Source of the DNA: Fibrobacter sp. UWB15
GTDB lineage: Bacteria; Fibrobacterota; Fibrobacteria; Fibrobacterales; Fibrobacteraceae
DNA length: 64,000 bases
Assembly (NCBI RefSeq): GCF_900177705.1
Contig: NZ_FXBA01000010.1
Span: forward strand, 44,338-108,337
Direction of reading: 5' to 3'
The notes under the pieces were generated by a model, which saw only the letters and a list, made by a program, of their open reading frames with translations, had not been told where the DNA came from and did no database searches. Every line of letters begins with the position of its first letter. Positions within the stretch are counted from its first letter, which is position 1. The translations under genes were made by a program, and so were the position numbers. Below are positions 32,784 to 41,482 of the stretch, piece by piece.

Positions 32784-35237
32784 TTATAAAGTCTTGGTGA
32801 TTGCCAGTTCATTCTTGTCGCCATTTCTGCGGTAACATACGCTGTCCATGGTCTTCTTCACGATAAAGATTCCAAGCCCGCCGATTTCACGTTCTTCGGC
32901 CGGGAGCGAAATGTCGGGGTCGGCTTGCTTAATGGGATCGTAGGGCTTGCCGTTGTCGATAAAGGTGAGTCTTGCCATCATCGTCGCCTTGCGAATTTCC
33001 ACAATCAGGGTCACCTCGGTCGCACCCGAGAACTTGACTATGTTGCTATAGATTTCGTCGATAGCGATGTTGATCTGCATTTGCGACTTCATGGAACCGT
33101 CCATGGGCGCAAGGATTCCTTCCACGAAGGCCGTCAGGATGTCCTGATTTTCGGGAATAACATCCACTATTTTTTCATAACGCTCCCAAGCGTCTTGCAT
33201 TTGCATTTTCTTTGCTCCATCCATTGGTGTCAAGATGTCTTCTACAAACGATTTGAGTTCACCCTTGTTGTTGCCCGAAACGTCAATCGTTTTTTCGTAG
33301 CGTTCCCACACGGGTTCGTCGCTTCCGTTGAATTTGATGGCGAGCATGGTGATGTCGTCAAACTGCGGAGCATCCTTCACAAAAGAATCGATTTCTTTCT
33401 TTACAAAAGAGCATGTGTCTGCGGTGTTCATGTTGCCGCTCTTCTTGAGCGCTTCAATAAGTCTATCGTTATTGAACAGCTGGTTATTGCTGTCGGTCGC
33501 TTCGGTGACACCGTCGGTGTAAAGGAATAGCGTGTCGCCTTTTTTCATTTCGCAAGTCTGCAACTTGTAAACAGTGCCTTCCATGGCGGCCATCACGAGG
33601 CCTGCCTTACTGGGAATAAATTCCACGGAGCCGTCCTTGTGTCGGATTGCAGGCGGGTTGTGGCCCGCCGAGGCAAAGTCAATATGTCCTGTACGCAGGT
33701 CGATAATGCCTGCCCAGACCGTTACGAACATGTTCAGCCGGTTGCGCTTGGCGAGAGCGTAGTTGGTTTTATTGAAAGCGTCAACGACAGACTTCAAGTT
33801 CTTGGTCATGGTGCGGAGGATTATTCGTGCAACCATCATGAACAGGGCTGCGGCAACGCCCTTGCCGGACACGTCGCCAATCACTACACACAAATGATCG
33901 TTATCAATTTTAAAGAAGTCGTAGAAATCGCCGCCCACTTCCTTGGCGGGGAGCAGGAACGGTGCAAGTTCGTGGCGGTCATCATCGGAGTTTTCGTCAC
34001 GTTCTTCGCCGGGCAACATCGAAAGTTGAATGTTCCGTGCAAGGTCAAGTTCGCGCTCGATGCGCTTCATGTCCTTTTGCTTTTCAATGTTGTCCTTGAG
34101 TTCGGTGAGCATATTCGAGAATGCCCATGCAAATTCTGCAACCTCGTCACGGCCTTTCATTTTCGGAATGGCGACATCGAAGTTTCCGCGTCCCAGTTTT
34201 CTGGCCGCCATGGCCAGCTCCTTGAGCGGCTTTGCCACGCGGAAAGAAATCAGCAAGATAATCACGAGTATGATGCCGTAGCCGCCGAGAGCCATCAGCA
34301 GGAATAGCTTGCGCATGGCCTTCTGGTCTTCCAGGTACTTTTGAATAGGCCAGACAACCATGAATGTCCAATTGGTAGAATTAATGGTGGTGTAGTAAAT
34401 GGCCGATTCTTCGCCGTCGGCAACCGTACCGATAAACAGCCCGCTGCTGTCGCGGCCTTTGCGGTCAAAATCGATTAGCTTCTGTCCGCGCTTTTCCCTT
34501 ACAATAATGTCGCGGTTTCTTTTTCCTTGGGCAAGTTCCTTGGGGTACGCCACAGCCAAGTTCTTGGCGGTGGTAACCAAGGCGTATCCGGAGTTCGAAA
34601 CAGGAATCGATCCGATTTCTTCTTTCAGGAATTCGATGGACATGTCAACGGCAAGCACGCCGACTAGCACGTCTTCGCCATTCTTGTCTTTCTTGAAAAG
34701 GGGAACGGTATAGACTGCAATCGGTTCCGGGACGAATTCGCCAATGAAGGGTTCTTGCCAGCGGCTCGTTTTGCCGTCTCTTACGCTGTAGTACCATTCC
34801 TTGTCCTGGTAGTTCGCACCAGATACAAGCTTGGTATCAACGTGGTCAAAGCGGGCGAGTCGCATGTATTCGCCTTCTGTGTTTTCGGGGCCCATTCCCG
34901 GTTCGTAGGCGACTACCACAGCGACCACTTGGGGCACCAGGTTGCGGGCGTTAAAGAGCGACTGCAGCAAAAAGTCGTCCATGTCGCTTTTGGTCATGGG
35001 GTGATCGGTCAGTTTGTGCGACAAGTCCTCGCCAATGAGCTTGCTTGCGTTAAAGAGCTTGTCGATGTAGTTCACGTTGGCGCGGCTTGTTTCTTCGCCG
35101 TTCTCGACGGTCATCTTGTTTAGCATGTTCTGAGTCTTGTAACTCATGATGCCAAAAATCAAGCCGAACACGACTGTAATAGCCGCGAGAATCATCAAGG
35201 ACTGCTTAAAAGCGAGCCCGCGGAAATTAAATCCCAT
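32784..35237 (-). CDS. Membrane sensor with HAMP, SpoIIE/RsbU-type phosphatase and HATPase domains
   Basis: The 817-aa protein has a transmembrane segment (about 10-30), a periplasmic Cache-like sensor (35-300; YYSVRDGKTSRWQEPFIGEF, VGVLAVDMSIEFL), a second membrane span (about 310-332), a HAMP linker and a PP2C-type SpoIIE phosphatase (about 400-620; PAKEVGGDFYDF, GDVSGKGVAAALFM, LFLYTDGVTEATD). An RsbW-like HATPase lies at the C terminus (IDEIYSNIVKFSG, FIDNGKPYDP, GGLGIFIVKKTMD). It would dephosphorylate, and possibly also phosphorylate, the STAS protein encoded next. A 40-residue unit beginning WERYEK is duplicated in tandem just before the HATPase. GAGAGGAA lies before the start. Confidence 0.88.
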   Translation of the reverse strand: MGFNFRGLAFKQSLMILAAITVVFGLIFGIMSYKTQNMLNKMTVENGEETSRANVNYIDKLFNASKLIGEDLSHKLTDHPMTKSDMDDFLLQSLFNARNLVPQVVAVVVAYEPGMGPENTEGEYMRLARFDHVDTKLVSGANYQDKEWYYSVRDGKTSRWQEPFIGEFVPEPIAVYTVPLFKKDKNGEDVLVGVLAVDMSIEFLKEEIGSIPVSNSGYALVTTAKNLAVAYPKELAQGKRNRDIIVREKRGQKLIDFDRKGRDSSGLFIGTVADGEESAIYYTTINSTNWTFMVVWPIQKYLEDQKAMRKLFLLMALGGYGIILVIILLISFRVAKPLKELAMAARKLGRGNFDVAIPKMKGRDEVAEFAWAFSNMLTELKDNIEKQKDMKRIERELDLARNIQLSMLPGEERDENSDDDRHELAPFLLPAKEVGGDFYDFFKIDNDHLCVVIGDVSGKGVAAALFMMVARIILRTMTKNLKSVVDAFNKTNYALAKRNRLNMFVTVWAGIIDLRTGHIDFASAGHNPPAIRHKDGSVEFIPSKAGLVMAAMEGTVYKLQTCEMKKGDTLFLYTDGVTEATDSNNQLFNNDRLIEALKKSGNMNTADTCSFVKKEIDSFVKDAPQFDDITMLAIKFNGSDEPVWERYEKTIDVSGNNKGELKSFVEDILTPMDGAKKMQMQDAWERYEKIVDVIPENQDILTAFVEGILAPMDGSMKSQMQINIAIDEIYSNIVKFSGATEVTLIVEIRKATMMARLTFIDNGKPYDPIKQADPDISLPAEEREIGGLGIFIVKKTMDSVCYRRNGDKNELAITKTL
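33069..33308 (-). repeat. Tandem 120-bp duplication encoding two WERYEK units
   Basis: Two adjacent units of exactly 40 codons (33308-33189 and 33188-33069) encode WERYEKTIDV...DILTPMDGAKKMQMQ and WERYEKIVDV...GILAPMDGSMKSQMQ. They have diverged at the DNA level, so the duplication is not recent. Confidence 0.85.
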
Positions 35238-35493
35238 ATATTCCTCTCTTCTTATTGTTTAAAATATATGTAATTTTCTGTCTTTTTTGCCTTTTTTTCT
35301 TGAAATTCCGCCTATTTTCATTTTTTGAAATCCGGAATATGAATACGGACTTATTATATTTATGTTCCCTAGACTTTACGCTGTGGAAATGCGGTACTTT
35401 CCGTAAGAGAAACACGTGGGTTCGGAAGCGTCCATACTTTTGGAAAGCTTCTTAGGGACGTCCAACAAGTTTTGCTTACTTTTAGGAGCTTTA

Positions 35494-37029
35494 ATGGCAA
35501 ATAAGTGCAAGCGCGGAATTTTGATTAGTAAGACCCCTTACGAAAAACGTATCGCCATCATGGAAGACGGCGAACTCGTTGAACTTGTCGTTGAGGGTGT
35601 ATCTTCTAATCGAGTTCTGGGCAATATTTATAAGGGCGTGGTCCAGAAGGTGCTTCCGGCACTCAAGGCTGCGTTCATTGATATTGGCCTTGAAAAGGCA
35701 GGCTTTTTGCATCAAGAAGACGCCATGGACAGAAACGAACTCCTCCGCCGCGAATATGGCGACGATGACGACGAGGACGGTTCTTCCAAGGAAGTCTCGA
35801 TTGACGAAATTCTGCAAGAAGGTCAAGAAATCATGGTTCAGGTGGTCAAGGAACCGATTAGCACCAAGGGTGCCCGTCTGACCACGCACCTGAGCTTTGC
35901 AGGTCGTTTCCTCGTGTGCATGCCAGGCACCAACTTCATTGGGGTGTCCAAGCGTGAACGCGACCCGGCCAAGCGCCGCGAATTCAAGAAGGTGGTCCGC
36001 CGCCTCAAGGGTCGCGACGTGGGCTACATCGTTCGTACCAACGGTCTGAACGAATCCGAATTCGAAATCAACAAGCAGATGCGCGAACTCGAAAGCAAGT
36101 GGGAACAGACGAAGTACAACTTCGAAAATCAGCCTGCCGAAACCTGCATCTACGAAGAATCCGATTCTATTGAACAGACCGTTCGCGAATACTTCAGCGA
36201 TAACACCGACTACGTGTATATCGACAACCGCGACGAATACTTCGCCCTGCGTGAATACCTCAAGGTACTCTCGCCGGACAAGCTCGACAAGGTGAAGCTC
36301 TGGAGTTCCAACGAAAGCTTGTTCGAATACTTCAAGATCGAAAACGACTACGCCCGTTCCCTGCAGCGTCAGGTACCGCTCCCGCGTGGCGGCAACCTCG
36401 TCATCGAACAGACCGAAGCACTCGTCTCTATCGACGTGAACACCGGACCGAAGGTGCACGGCAAGGACCAGGGCAAGATCATCCTCGAAACCAACATCGA
36501 CGCCTGCTACGAAATCGCAAAGCAGCTTAGGCTCCGCGATGTGGGTGGCCTGATTATTATCGACTTTATCGATATGGAATCCGAAGAAGACAACGAAAAG
36601 GTCTACCAGGAATTCCGCAAGGCAATCCGCCGCGACAAGGCCCCGATCAGCCCCGCTCCCATCAGCCAGTTTGGCCTCATGGAAGTCACCCGTAAGCGCG
36701 TCCGCGTGAACCTGATGACTGAAAAGACCGAACGCTGCCCGGTTTGCGACGGCGATGGCCGTATTGCAACGCTCGAATCCACGCTCGGCATGATCGACCG
36801 CTGGATGGCTCGCGCCAAGGCCAAGGGCAAGCTCCGCGAAGTGACCCTCGTGGTAAGCGCCCAGGTGATCGACGTGCTCTGCAAGGACCACAACCGCATG
36901 TTCAACTACTTGGAATACAAGCATGGCATGAGCATCAGCCTGGTGGAAGACGAACACGCTCACATCAACCAGTTCTGGTTCTACGACAAGAACAACGAAG
37001 ACATTACCGACCTCTACAAGTTCGTGTAA
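35494..37029 (+). CDS. rng: Ribonuclease G/E family
   Basis: The 511-aa enzyme begins MANKCKRGILISKTPYEKRI. The S1 RNA-binding region follows (NIYKGVVQKVLPALKAAFIDIG), then the catalytic core with SIDVNTGPKVHGKDQGK, VGGLIIIDFIDM and the zinc-link CPVCDGDG (Cys415, Cys418), and then the C-terminal RNase-H-like part. There is no RNase E-style scaffold tail, so it is RNase G-like. It makes endonucleolytic cuts in single-stranded RNA for rRNA maturation and mRNA decay. The frame is open from 35416; TAGGAGC before 35494 and the conserved N terminus fix the start. A strong terminator follows. Confidence 0.94.
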   Translation: MANKCKRGILISKTPYEKRIAIMEDGELVELVVEGVSSNRVLGNIYKGVVQKVLPALKAAFIDIGLEKAGFLHQEDAMDRNELLRREYGDDDDEDGSSKEVSIDEILQEGQEIMVQVVKEPISTKGARLTTHLSFAGRFLVCMPGTNFIGVSKRERDPAKRREFKKVVRRLKGRDVGYIVRTNGLNESEFEINKQMRELESKWEQTKYNFENQPAETCIYEESDSIEQTVREYFSDNTDYVYIDNRDEYFALREYLKVLSPDKLDKVKLWSSNESLFEYFKIENDYARSLQRQVPLPRGGNLVIEQTEALVSIDVNTGPKVHGKDQGKIILETNIDACYEIAKQLRLRDVGGLIIIDFIDMESEEDNEKVYQEFRKAIRRDKAPISPAPISQFGLMEVTRKRVRVNLMTEKTERCPVCDGDGRIATLESTLGMIDRWMARAKAKGKLREVTLVVSAQVIDVLCKDHNRMFNYLEYKHGMSISLVEDEHAHINQFWFYDKNNEDITDLYKFV

Positions 37030-37048
37030 TTTGTTCGTCATGTAATTA

Positions 37049-37085
37049 AACAAGGCCGCTCAACCGAGCGGCCTTGTTTTTTTGT
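37049..37085 (+). terminator. Rho-independent terminator after rng
   Basis: AACAAGGCCGCT and AGCGGCCTTGTT form a perfect 12-bp stem followed by TTTTTTG. Confidence 0.93.
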
Positions 37086-37122
37086 AAATGGGATTTTATA
37101 TTTGAGAGAAAAGGAGGAAATG

Positions 37123-39690
37123 ATGTTTAAGTGGTTATTCTTCACTATTGCTACGCTTGTAACGCTAGCCAATGCATATACCATCACATACAATTATACA
37201 GGAGCCGAAGGCGGTTCTTGCACCGCGTCTGGAGTTAAGGATTCTGTTAGCGTCAAGTGTTCTGCGCCTAGCGGATACACTTGGGCGAGCGCCTCTTTAA
37301 AAGGTGAAGGTTCTTCAATCAGGTATTGCGTTCCTGACAGTTGCGTGGCAGACATCAAGGGCGACGTAACATTCAATGCCGAATATGCAAAATCCGAAAA
37401 CGTCCGCAAGATTTCATGGCTTGAAACGGGATTCGGACTTCAGAATATTGTTCATGGTTATGCCATTGTAACCGATCCGGAGCAGACCAAGTTCCTGCTT
37501 GCGGCTGCCGTTGGCGATTCCGTTAAAATGACGCCTATGCCGGTAGAACGTTACCATTGGAAAAAATGGTACGACCGCAGCGGTTCTTCAAGAACTGAAA
37601 TTAAAACAGAAGACAGCGTGTACGTGTTTGAAATGCCCGACATGAACCTTTCATTGGAAGCGGAATTCGATTATAACACTTACCGTGTTGTTGCAGACAT
37701 GAATGGTGGCCCCGGTGTATACTTCGACAGAGTCTGTTCAACTTTCGATTTCTGTTATCTTTGGAAAGATTCGACACATTGGGACGGCCATATTTTCCAG
37801 GGCTGGATGTTGGAAAAAGACGCTCAAGACACCTTCTTTATTCCGTTTGCCATGTTTACGGAGCCGCTTACGATACTACAATGGGACAGTGTCACGATGT
37901 ATGCAAAATGGTTCGAGGCGAAGGTTCCCCAAAAGGTCAACGGATGCTATCAGATTGGCAGTGCAAACGAACTCTACGGATTCTCCTACCTTGTTAGCGG
38001 CAAGGACGGCTATGAAATAGAACAGGATGCCTGTGGCGAACTCACTGCCGACATTGTCGTGAACAAAAACGTGTTGACAGCAACCGATTCACTCCGTAAG
38101 GATGCCGACCATTTGCTGTACTGGGTACCGATTGGAACGGCTGCCAAGCCCTTCATGGGAAAGTTCAACGGCAAGGGACATACGATTAGCGGACTTTACC
38201 TGAAGAATTCTGCTGGAAACGACGTCGGTTTGTTTGGCAAAGTACAAAGCGCAGAAAATAAGGTTGTTTCTATTGACAGTGTGGGCGTTATTGATTCTTA
38301 CATTGAAGGAAAGGAACGTGTAGGAGGCTTTGTTGGTGCAGTCGTAGAAAAGACGAATTTGTCTATAACTCACTCGTATGTTAACATGACCATTGTTGGA
38401 CGCGAAATTGGCGGGCTTGTAGGCGGAAATAATGATTCCGTGAAAATCTCTATTGACCATTCTTATCATTCAGGGAAAATGTATCCTAACTCATCAATTC
38501 GTGACAAAGCCATTATGGGTGGCTTGATGGCACGTGCCGGAAGCGAATCATCCATTGCCATATCCAATTCCAATAACAAGGGAACTATAGATATCGCGGA
38601 TTATATATTGGTCGATGCAGGCGGGTTGATAGGAACTGCGGAAAAAATGACTGCGTTTACTATAGACAAAAGCTACAATGCGGCAAGAATAACTGGAAAC
38701 AAATATAACGAATATTCCGCCGGAAGAGAGGTCGGAGGATTAATTGGTCGAATAGCTTCCAGGCATGTAGTAATATCGAATTCGTACAACGCGGGAGATA
38801 TCGACTTGAGCTCTGGGGGATATTGCAATAATATGGCTGGAGGTTTATTAGGTCTCTCTTTTGTCGATTCACTGGAAGTATCTGGTTCTTATAACCGTGC
38901 TTCAATTACCGCCGACATTGCATCGGGCCTTATTGCTGAAGCAAGTGGCTACAAACTGACTATATCGACTTCTCATAATGATGGAAAAATTCAAACTCAG
39001 TCTGATTCACACAGTATGGCATCTAGGTGCAATGCTAGTGGTTTAATTGGTATTAATGAAAATACTTCGATAATCAATTCGTACAATATAGGCCAGATTG
39101 AAATCTACGACTCATACAATAAGAAAACCATACAGGGTGGTGGATTCTCAACAAAAACGGAAAGTCTTTCCATCATCAATTCTTACAATATGAGCGAAAA
39201 TGCTTTCGACGTTTGCCAAGCGCTTCCCAAAGTGATGGCTAATGTCTTTTTCCGCAACCAATCGACTTGCGAAGGTTCAGTTAGCAAGAATTCGCCCGAA
39301 GAATTCGCTGACGGTTCTATTGCCTGGGCGTTGTACAATTATAGCGCCGAAGGCGTAGACGGCCACGTATGGGGCCAGAAGGTCGGCACCGATCCGTATC
39401 CGCTCCTGAATGGTGCCGGTGTTGAAGGCTACGATGGCGGACGTACCTCGGTTGCGTTCAAGCCGAGCGTCAATTCCTTTACGATTGCAACTCAGGGTAG
39501 AAAGGTTCAGATCACGGGCGCTGCCGTAGGTGCGCCGTTCCACGTATTCGATATTCAGGGCAGAAATATTCCTGTCGCAGGATTTGCAAATCCGCGAATC
39601 AATGCGCCCGATTTTGAAATAAGCTTGCCTAACAAGGGCCGCTACCTGATATCTATCGGCGGAATCACAAGAACCATTTCCGTAAAGTAA
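37123..39690 (+). CDS. Large secreted GLUG-repeat surface protein with C-terminal sorting-like domain
   Basis: The 855-aa product has a Sec signal (MFKWLFFTIATLVTLANA) and an N-terminal half of beta repeats that recall InlB/flagellin-like modules (VTFNAEYAKSE, MNLSLEAEFDYN, ITMYAKWFEAKVP-like positions). A series of GLUG-like motifs follows (VGGFVGAV, IGGLVGGN, GGLIGTA, VGGLIGRI, AGGLLGLS), separated by repeated SYN- and SNS-type segments. The last 80 residues (VQITGAAVGAPFHVFDIQGR ... ISIGGITRTISVK) form a C-terminal domain like type-IX sorting domains. GLUG proteins are adhesin-like. AAGGAGG is five bases from the ATG at 37123 but only two from the ATG at 37120, so 37123 is preferred. A role in surface attachment is inferred. 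Confidence 0.75.
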   Translation: MFKWLFFTIATLVTLANAYTITYNYTGAEGGSCTASGVKDSVSVKCSAPSGYTWASASLKGEGSSIRYCVPDSCVADIKGDVTFNAEYAKSENVRKISWLETGFGLQNIVHGYAIVTDPEQTKFLLAAAVGDSVKMTPMPVERYHWKKWYDRSGSSRTEIKTEDSVYVFEMPDMNLSLEAEFDYNTYRVVADMNGGPGVYFDRVCSTFDFCYLWKDSTHWDGHIFQGWMLEKDAQDTFFIPFAMFTEPLTILQWDSVTMYAKWFEAKVPQKVNGCYQIGSANELYGFSYLVSGKDGYEIEQDACGELTADIVVNKNVLTATDSLRKDADHLLYWVPIGTAAKPFMGKFNGKGHTISGLYLKNSAGNDVGLFGKVQSAENKVVSIDSVGVIDSYIEGKERVGGFVGAVVEKTNLSITHSYVNMTIVGREIGGLVGGNNDSVKISIDHSYHSGKMYPNSSIRDKAIMGGLMARAGSESSIAISNSNNKGTIDIADYILVDAGGLIGTAEKMTAFTIDKSYNAARITGNKYNEYSAGREVGGLIGRIASRHVVISNSYNAGDIDLSSGGYCNNMAGGLLGLSFVDSLEVSGSYNRASITADIASGLIAEASGYKLTISTSHNDGKIQTQSDSHSMASRCNASGLIGINENTSIINSYNIGQIEIYDSYNKKTIQGGGFSTKTESLSIINSYNMSENAFDVCQALPKVMANVFFRNQSTCEGSVSKNSPEEFADGSIAWALYNYSAEGVDGHVWGQKVGTDPYPLLNGAGVEGYDGGRTSVAFKPSVNSFTIATQGRKVQITGAAVGAPFHVFDIQGRNIPVAGFANPRINAPDFEISLPNKGRYLISIGGITRTISVK

Positions 39691-39712
39691 AAACTGTTTG
39701 AAAAAAGAAAAG

Positions 39713-39738
39713 GCGCCTCGTTAGACGAGGCGCTTCTT
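39713..39738. terminator. Terminator hairpin after the GLUG protein (possibly bidirectional)
   Basis: GCGCCTCG (39713-39720) pairs with CGAGGCGC (39726-39733) around TTAGA and is followed by TTCTTG. An A-rich run on the other side gives a minus-strand T-tract too. Confidence 0.75.
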
Positions 39739-39786
39739 GTATATAGTTTCGAATTTAGACTCGAGCGGTTTTACCGTGAGCAACAA

Positions 39787-39808
39787 ACGCCTCGTATTAA
39801 CGAGGCGT
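39787..39808 (-). terminator. Second hairpin with the same stem core, after pta
   Basis: ACGCCTCG (39787-39794) pairs with CGAGGCGT (39801-39808). The core GCCTCG/CGAGGC is the same as in the hairpin at 39713-39738. On the minus strand TTTGTTG follows. It is the nearest candidate terminator for pta, although 57 bases past its stop. Confidence 0.5.
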
Positions 39809-39864
39809 GGTTGCGAGAGCGAGCGCTCTGGGTACGTACTTAGTACGATTGGGCGCGAGCGGTC

Positions 39865-41253
39865 TTAGTTAGCTTGAACTGCTGTAAGGGCAATCGTGTA
39901 GACGATGTCTTCCACGAGGGCGCCGCGGCTGAGGTCGTTCACCGGCTTGGCGAGGCCCTGCAACATCGGGCCGATGGCAATCGTGCCATGGGCACTGCGC
40001 TGCACGGCCTTGTAGCCGATGTTACCGGCAGAGAGGCTCGGGAACACGAACACGGTCGCCTTGCCGGCGACGGTGCTGCCCGGGGCCTTCAGGGAACCGA
40101 CGCTCGGCACGGTCGCGGCGTCATACTGCAGCGGGCCATCCACGAGCATTTCGGGGCGGGCTTCCTTCACGATCTTGGTGGCTTCGCGCACGAGGTCTGC
40201 ATCCGGGCCCTTGCCGCTGTTCATGGTGCTGTAGCTGAGCAAGGCGACACGGCTCGGGAGGCCGAAGGCCTTGGCGGTGTCGTCGCACTGTTGGGCAATG
40301 CCGGCGAGTTCTTCGGCAGTCGGGTTCAGGTTAATAGCGCAGTCGCCGTAAATGTAAGTCTTGTCCGGCATGCACATAAAGAACACGGAGCTCACGGACT
40401 TCACGCCCGGAGCGCACTTGATCACCTGCAAAGCGGGGCGCAATGTGTCAGCGGTGGAGTGGATGGCGCCAGAAACAAGGCCATCGACTTCGCCCATCTT
40501 GAGCATCATGGTGCCGAGCATCACGTTGTCGGCGAGTGCTGCGCGGGCCTGGTCTTCGGTCATGCCCTTGGACTTGCGGAGTTCCACGAGAGTCGGCACA
40601 TACTTTTCGGCAAGTTCTGCAGACGGTTCAATAATTTCGATATCAGCCGGGAGCGTTACACCCTGTTCCTTGGCAACAGCAAAGATTTCGTCCTTCTTGC
40701 CGATGAGCACCGGCACTGCAATCTTGCGGTCAATCACGAGCTTCGCGGCCTGCACGGTACGCGGTTCAGAACCTTCGGGGAGCACGATGCGCTTCTTAGC
40801 CTTGGAAGCCTTGAGGAGAAGGCCTGCACGGAACATGGCCTGGCTGGTCTTGCGTTCGGCCGGTTCGGCGGCAAGGTCTGCAGCGAGGCACTTGCAGCAA
40901 GCGAGCAGGCGCTTGGGGCAGAACAAGTCGGCGTCTTCGCCGTCAGAATAAATCTTTGCATCGAGGGCGGTTGCCAAGGAATCATTGTACTTCTGGGCCA
41001 TCACGTCGCTCATGCCCTGTGCACCTTCGACCACCACGGCGTCTACGGAATCAAAGTCCTGCGAAAGAAAGTCGGCCGCGATCTTTTCCATAAGCACGGC
41101 GGAATTGTGGGCCTTCAGTTCCTTGACGGCGTCGGCACCGTTCACGCAGGGCTTGTAGGCGGCTGCAATTAGGCCGGCACCTGCGACTGCATCCATGACT
41201 TCCTTGACTTTGGCTTCCATATTGGCGGAGGCGACCAAATACACTCGATTCAT
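39865..41253 (-). CDS. pta: Phosphate acetyltransferase
   Basis: The 462-aa enzyme has a short N-terminal domain (about 1-135; [20 protein letters not shown]) and the catalytic PTA_PTB domain (about 145-462; [77 protein letters not shown]). It converts acetyl-CoA and phosphate to acetyl phosphate, the first step of acetate and ATP formation. It is shorter than E. coli Pta (about 714 aa) because the N-terminal P-loop part is reduced. No ackA lies next to it in the window. CAGGAG six bases before the ATG supports the start. Confidence 0.93.
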   Translation of the reverse strand: MNRVYLVASANMEAKVKEVMDAVAGAGLIAAAYKPCVNGADAVKELKAHNSAVLMEKIAADFLSQDFDSVDAVVVEGAQGMSDVMAQKYNDSLATALDAKIYSDGEDADLFCPKRLLACCKCLAADLAAEPAERKTSQAMFRAGLLLKASKAKKRIVLPEGSEPRTVQAAKLVIDRKIAVPVLIGKKDEIFAVAKEQGVTLPADIEIIEPSAELAEKYVPTLVELRKSKGMTEDQARAALADNVMLGTMMLKMGEVDGLVSGAIHSTADTLRPALQVIKCAPGVKSVSSVFFMCMPDKTYIYGDCAINLNPTAEELAGIAQQCDDTAKAFGLPSRVALLSYSTMNSGKGPDADLVREATKIVKEARPEMLVDGPLQYDAATVPSVGSLKAPGSTVAGKATVFVFPSLSAGNIGYKAVQRSAHGTIAIGPMLQGLAKPVNDLSRGALVEDIVYTIALTAVQAN

Positions 41254-41359
41254 AAAAAACTCCTGTTGATTTGTAAATTCCTCCTAAAAATTAGGATTTT
41301 GATACCCCGCAGGCCTCGCTTTTTGTATTTAATTAGTGGATTTTATTGAACTTCTCTCC

Positions 41360-41438
41360 ATAAACCTTATAAAATCCGCAAAAAGACCACCTGGTAAAGG
41401 TTTATTTTCAGATAGGTATTGTAAAATAACCTATTTTT
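41360..41438 (+). promoter_or_regulatory. Leader with inverted repeat and terminator-like hairpin before the first fibro-slime gene
   Basis: ATAAACCTT (41360-41368) and AAGGTTTAT (41397-41405) are perfect inverted copies. A second stem, ATAGGTATT with AATAACCTAT (about 41412-41432), ends in TTTTTAT. The hairpin lies about 45 bases before the start codon, as in a transcription attenuator. Confidence 0.4.
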
Positions 41439-41482
41439 ATGCTGGTTGTGTCTTGTGTGTGGGACATTCATGGAGAGAACGG

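Noticed and set aside
35491..37053. Open frame of 520 codons antisense to rng
   Set aside because: RNase G is fully supported on the + strand; the antisense frame has no start signal or motif.
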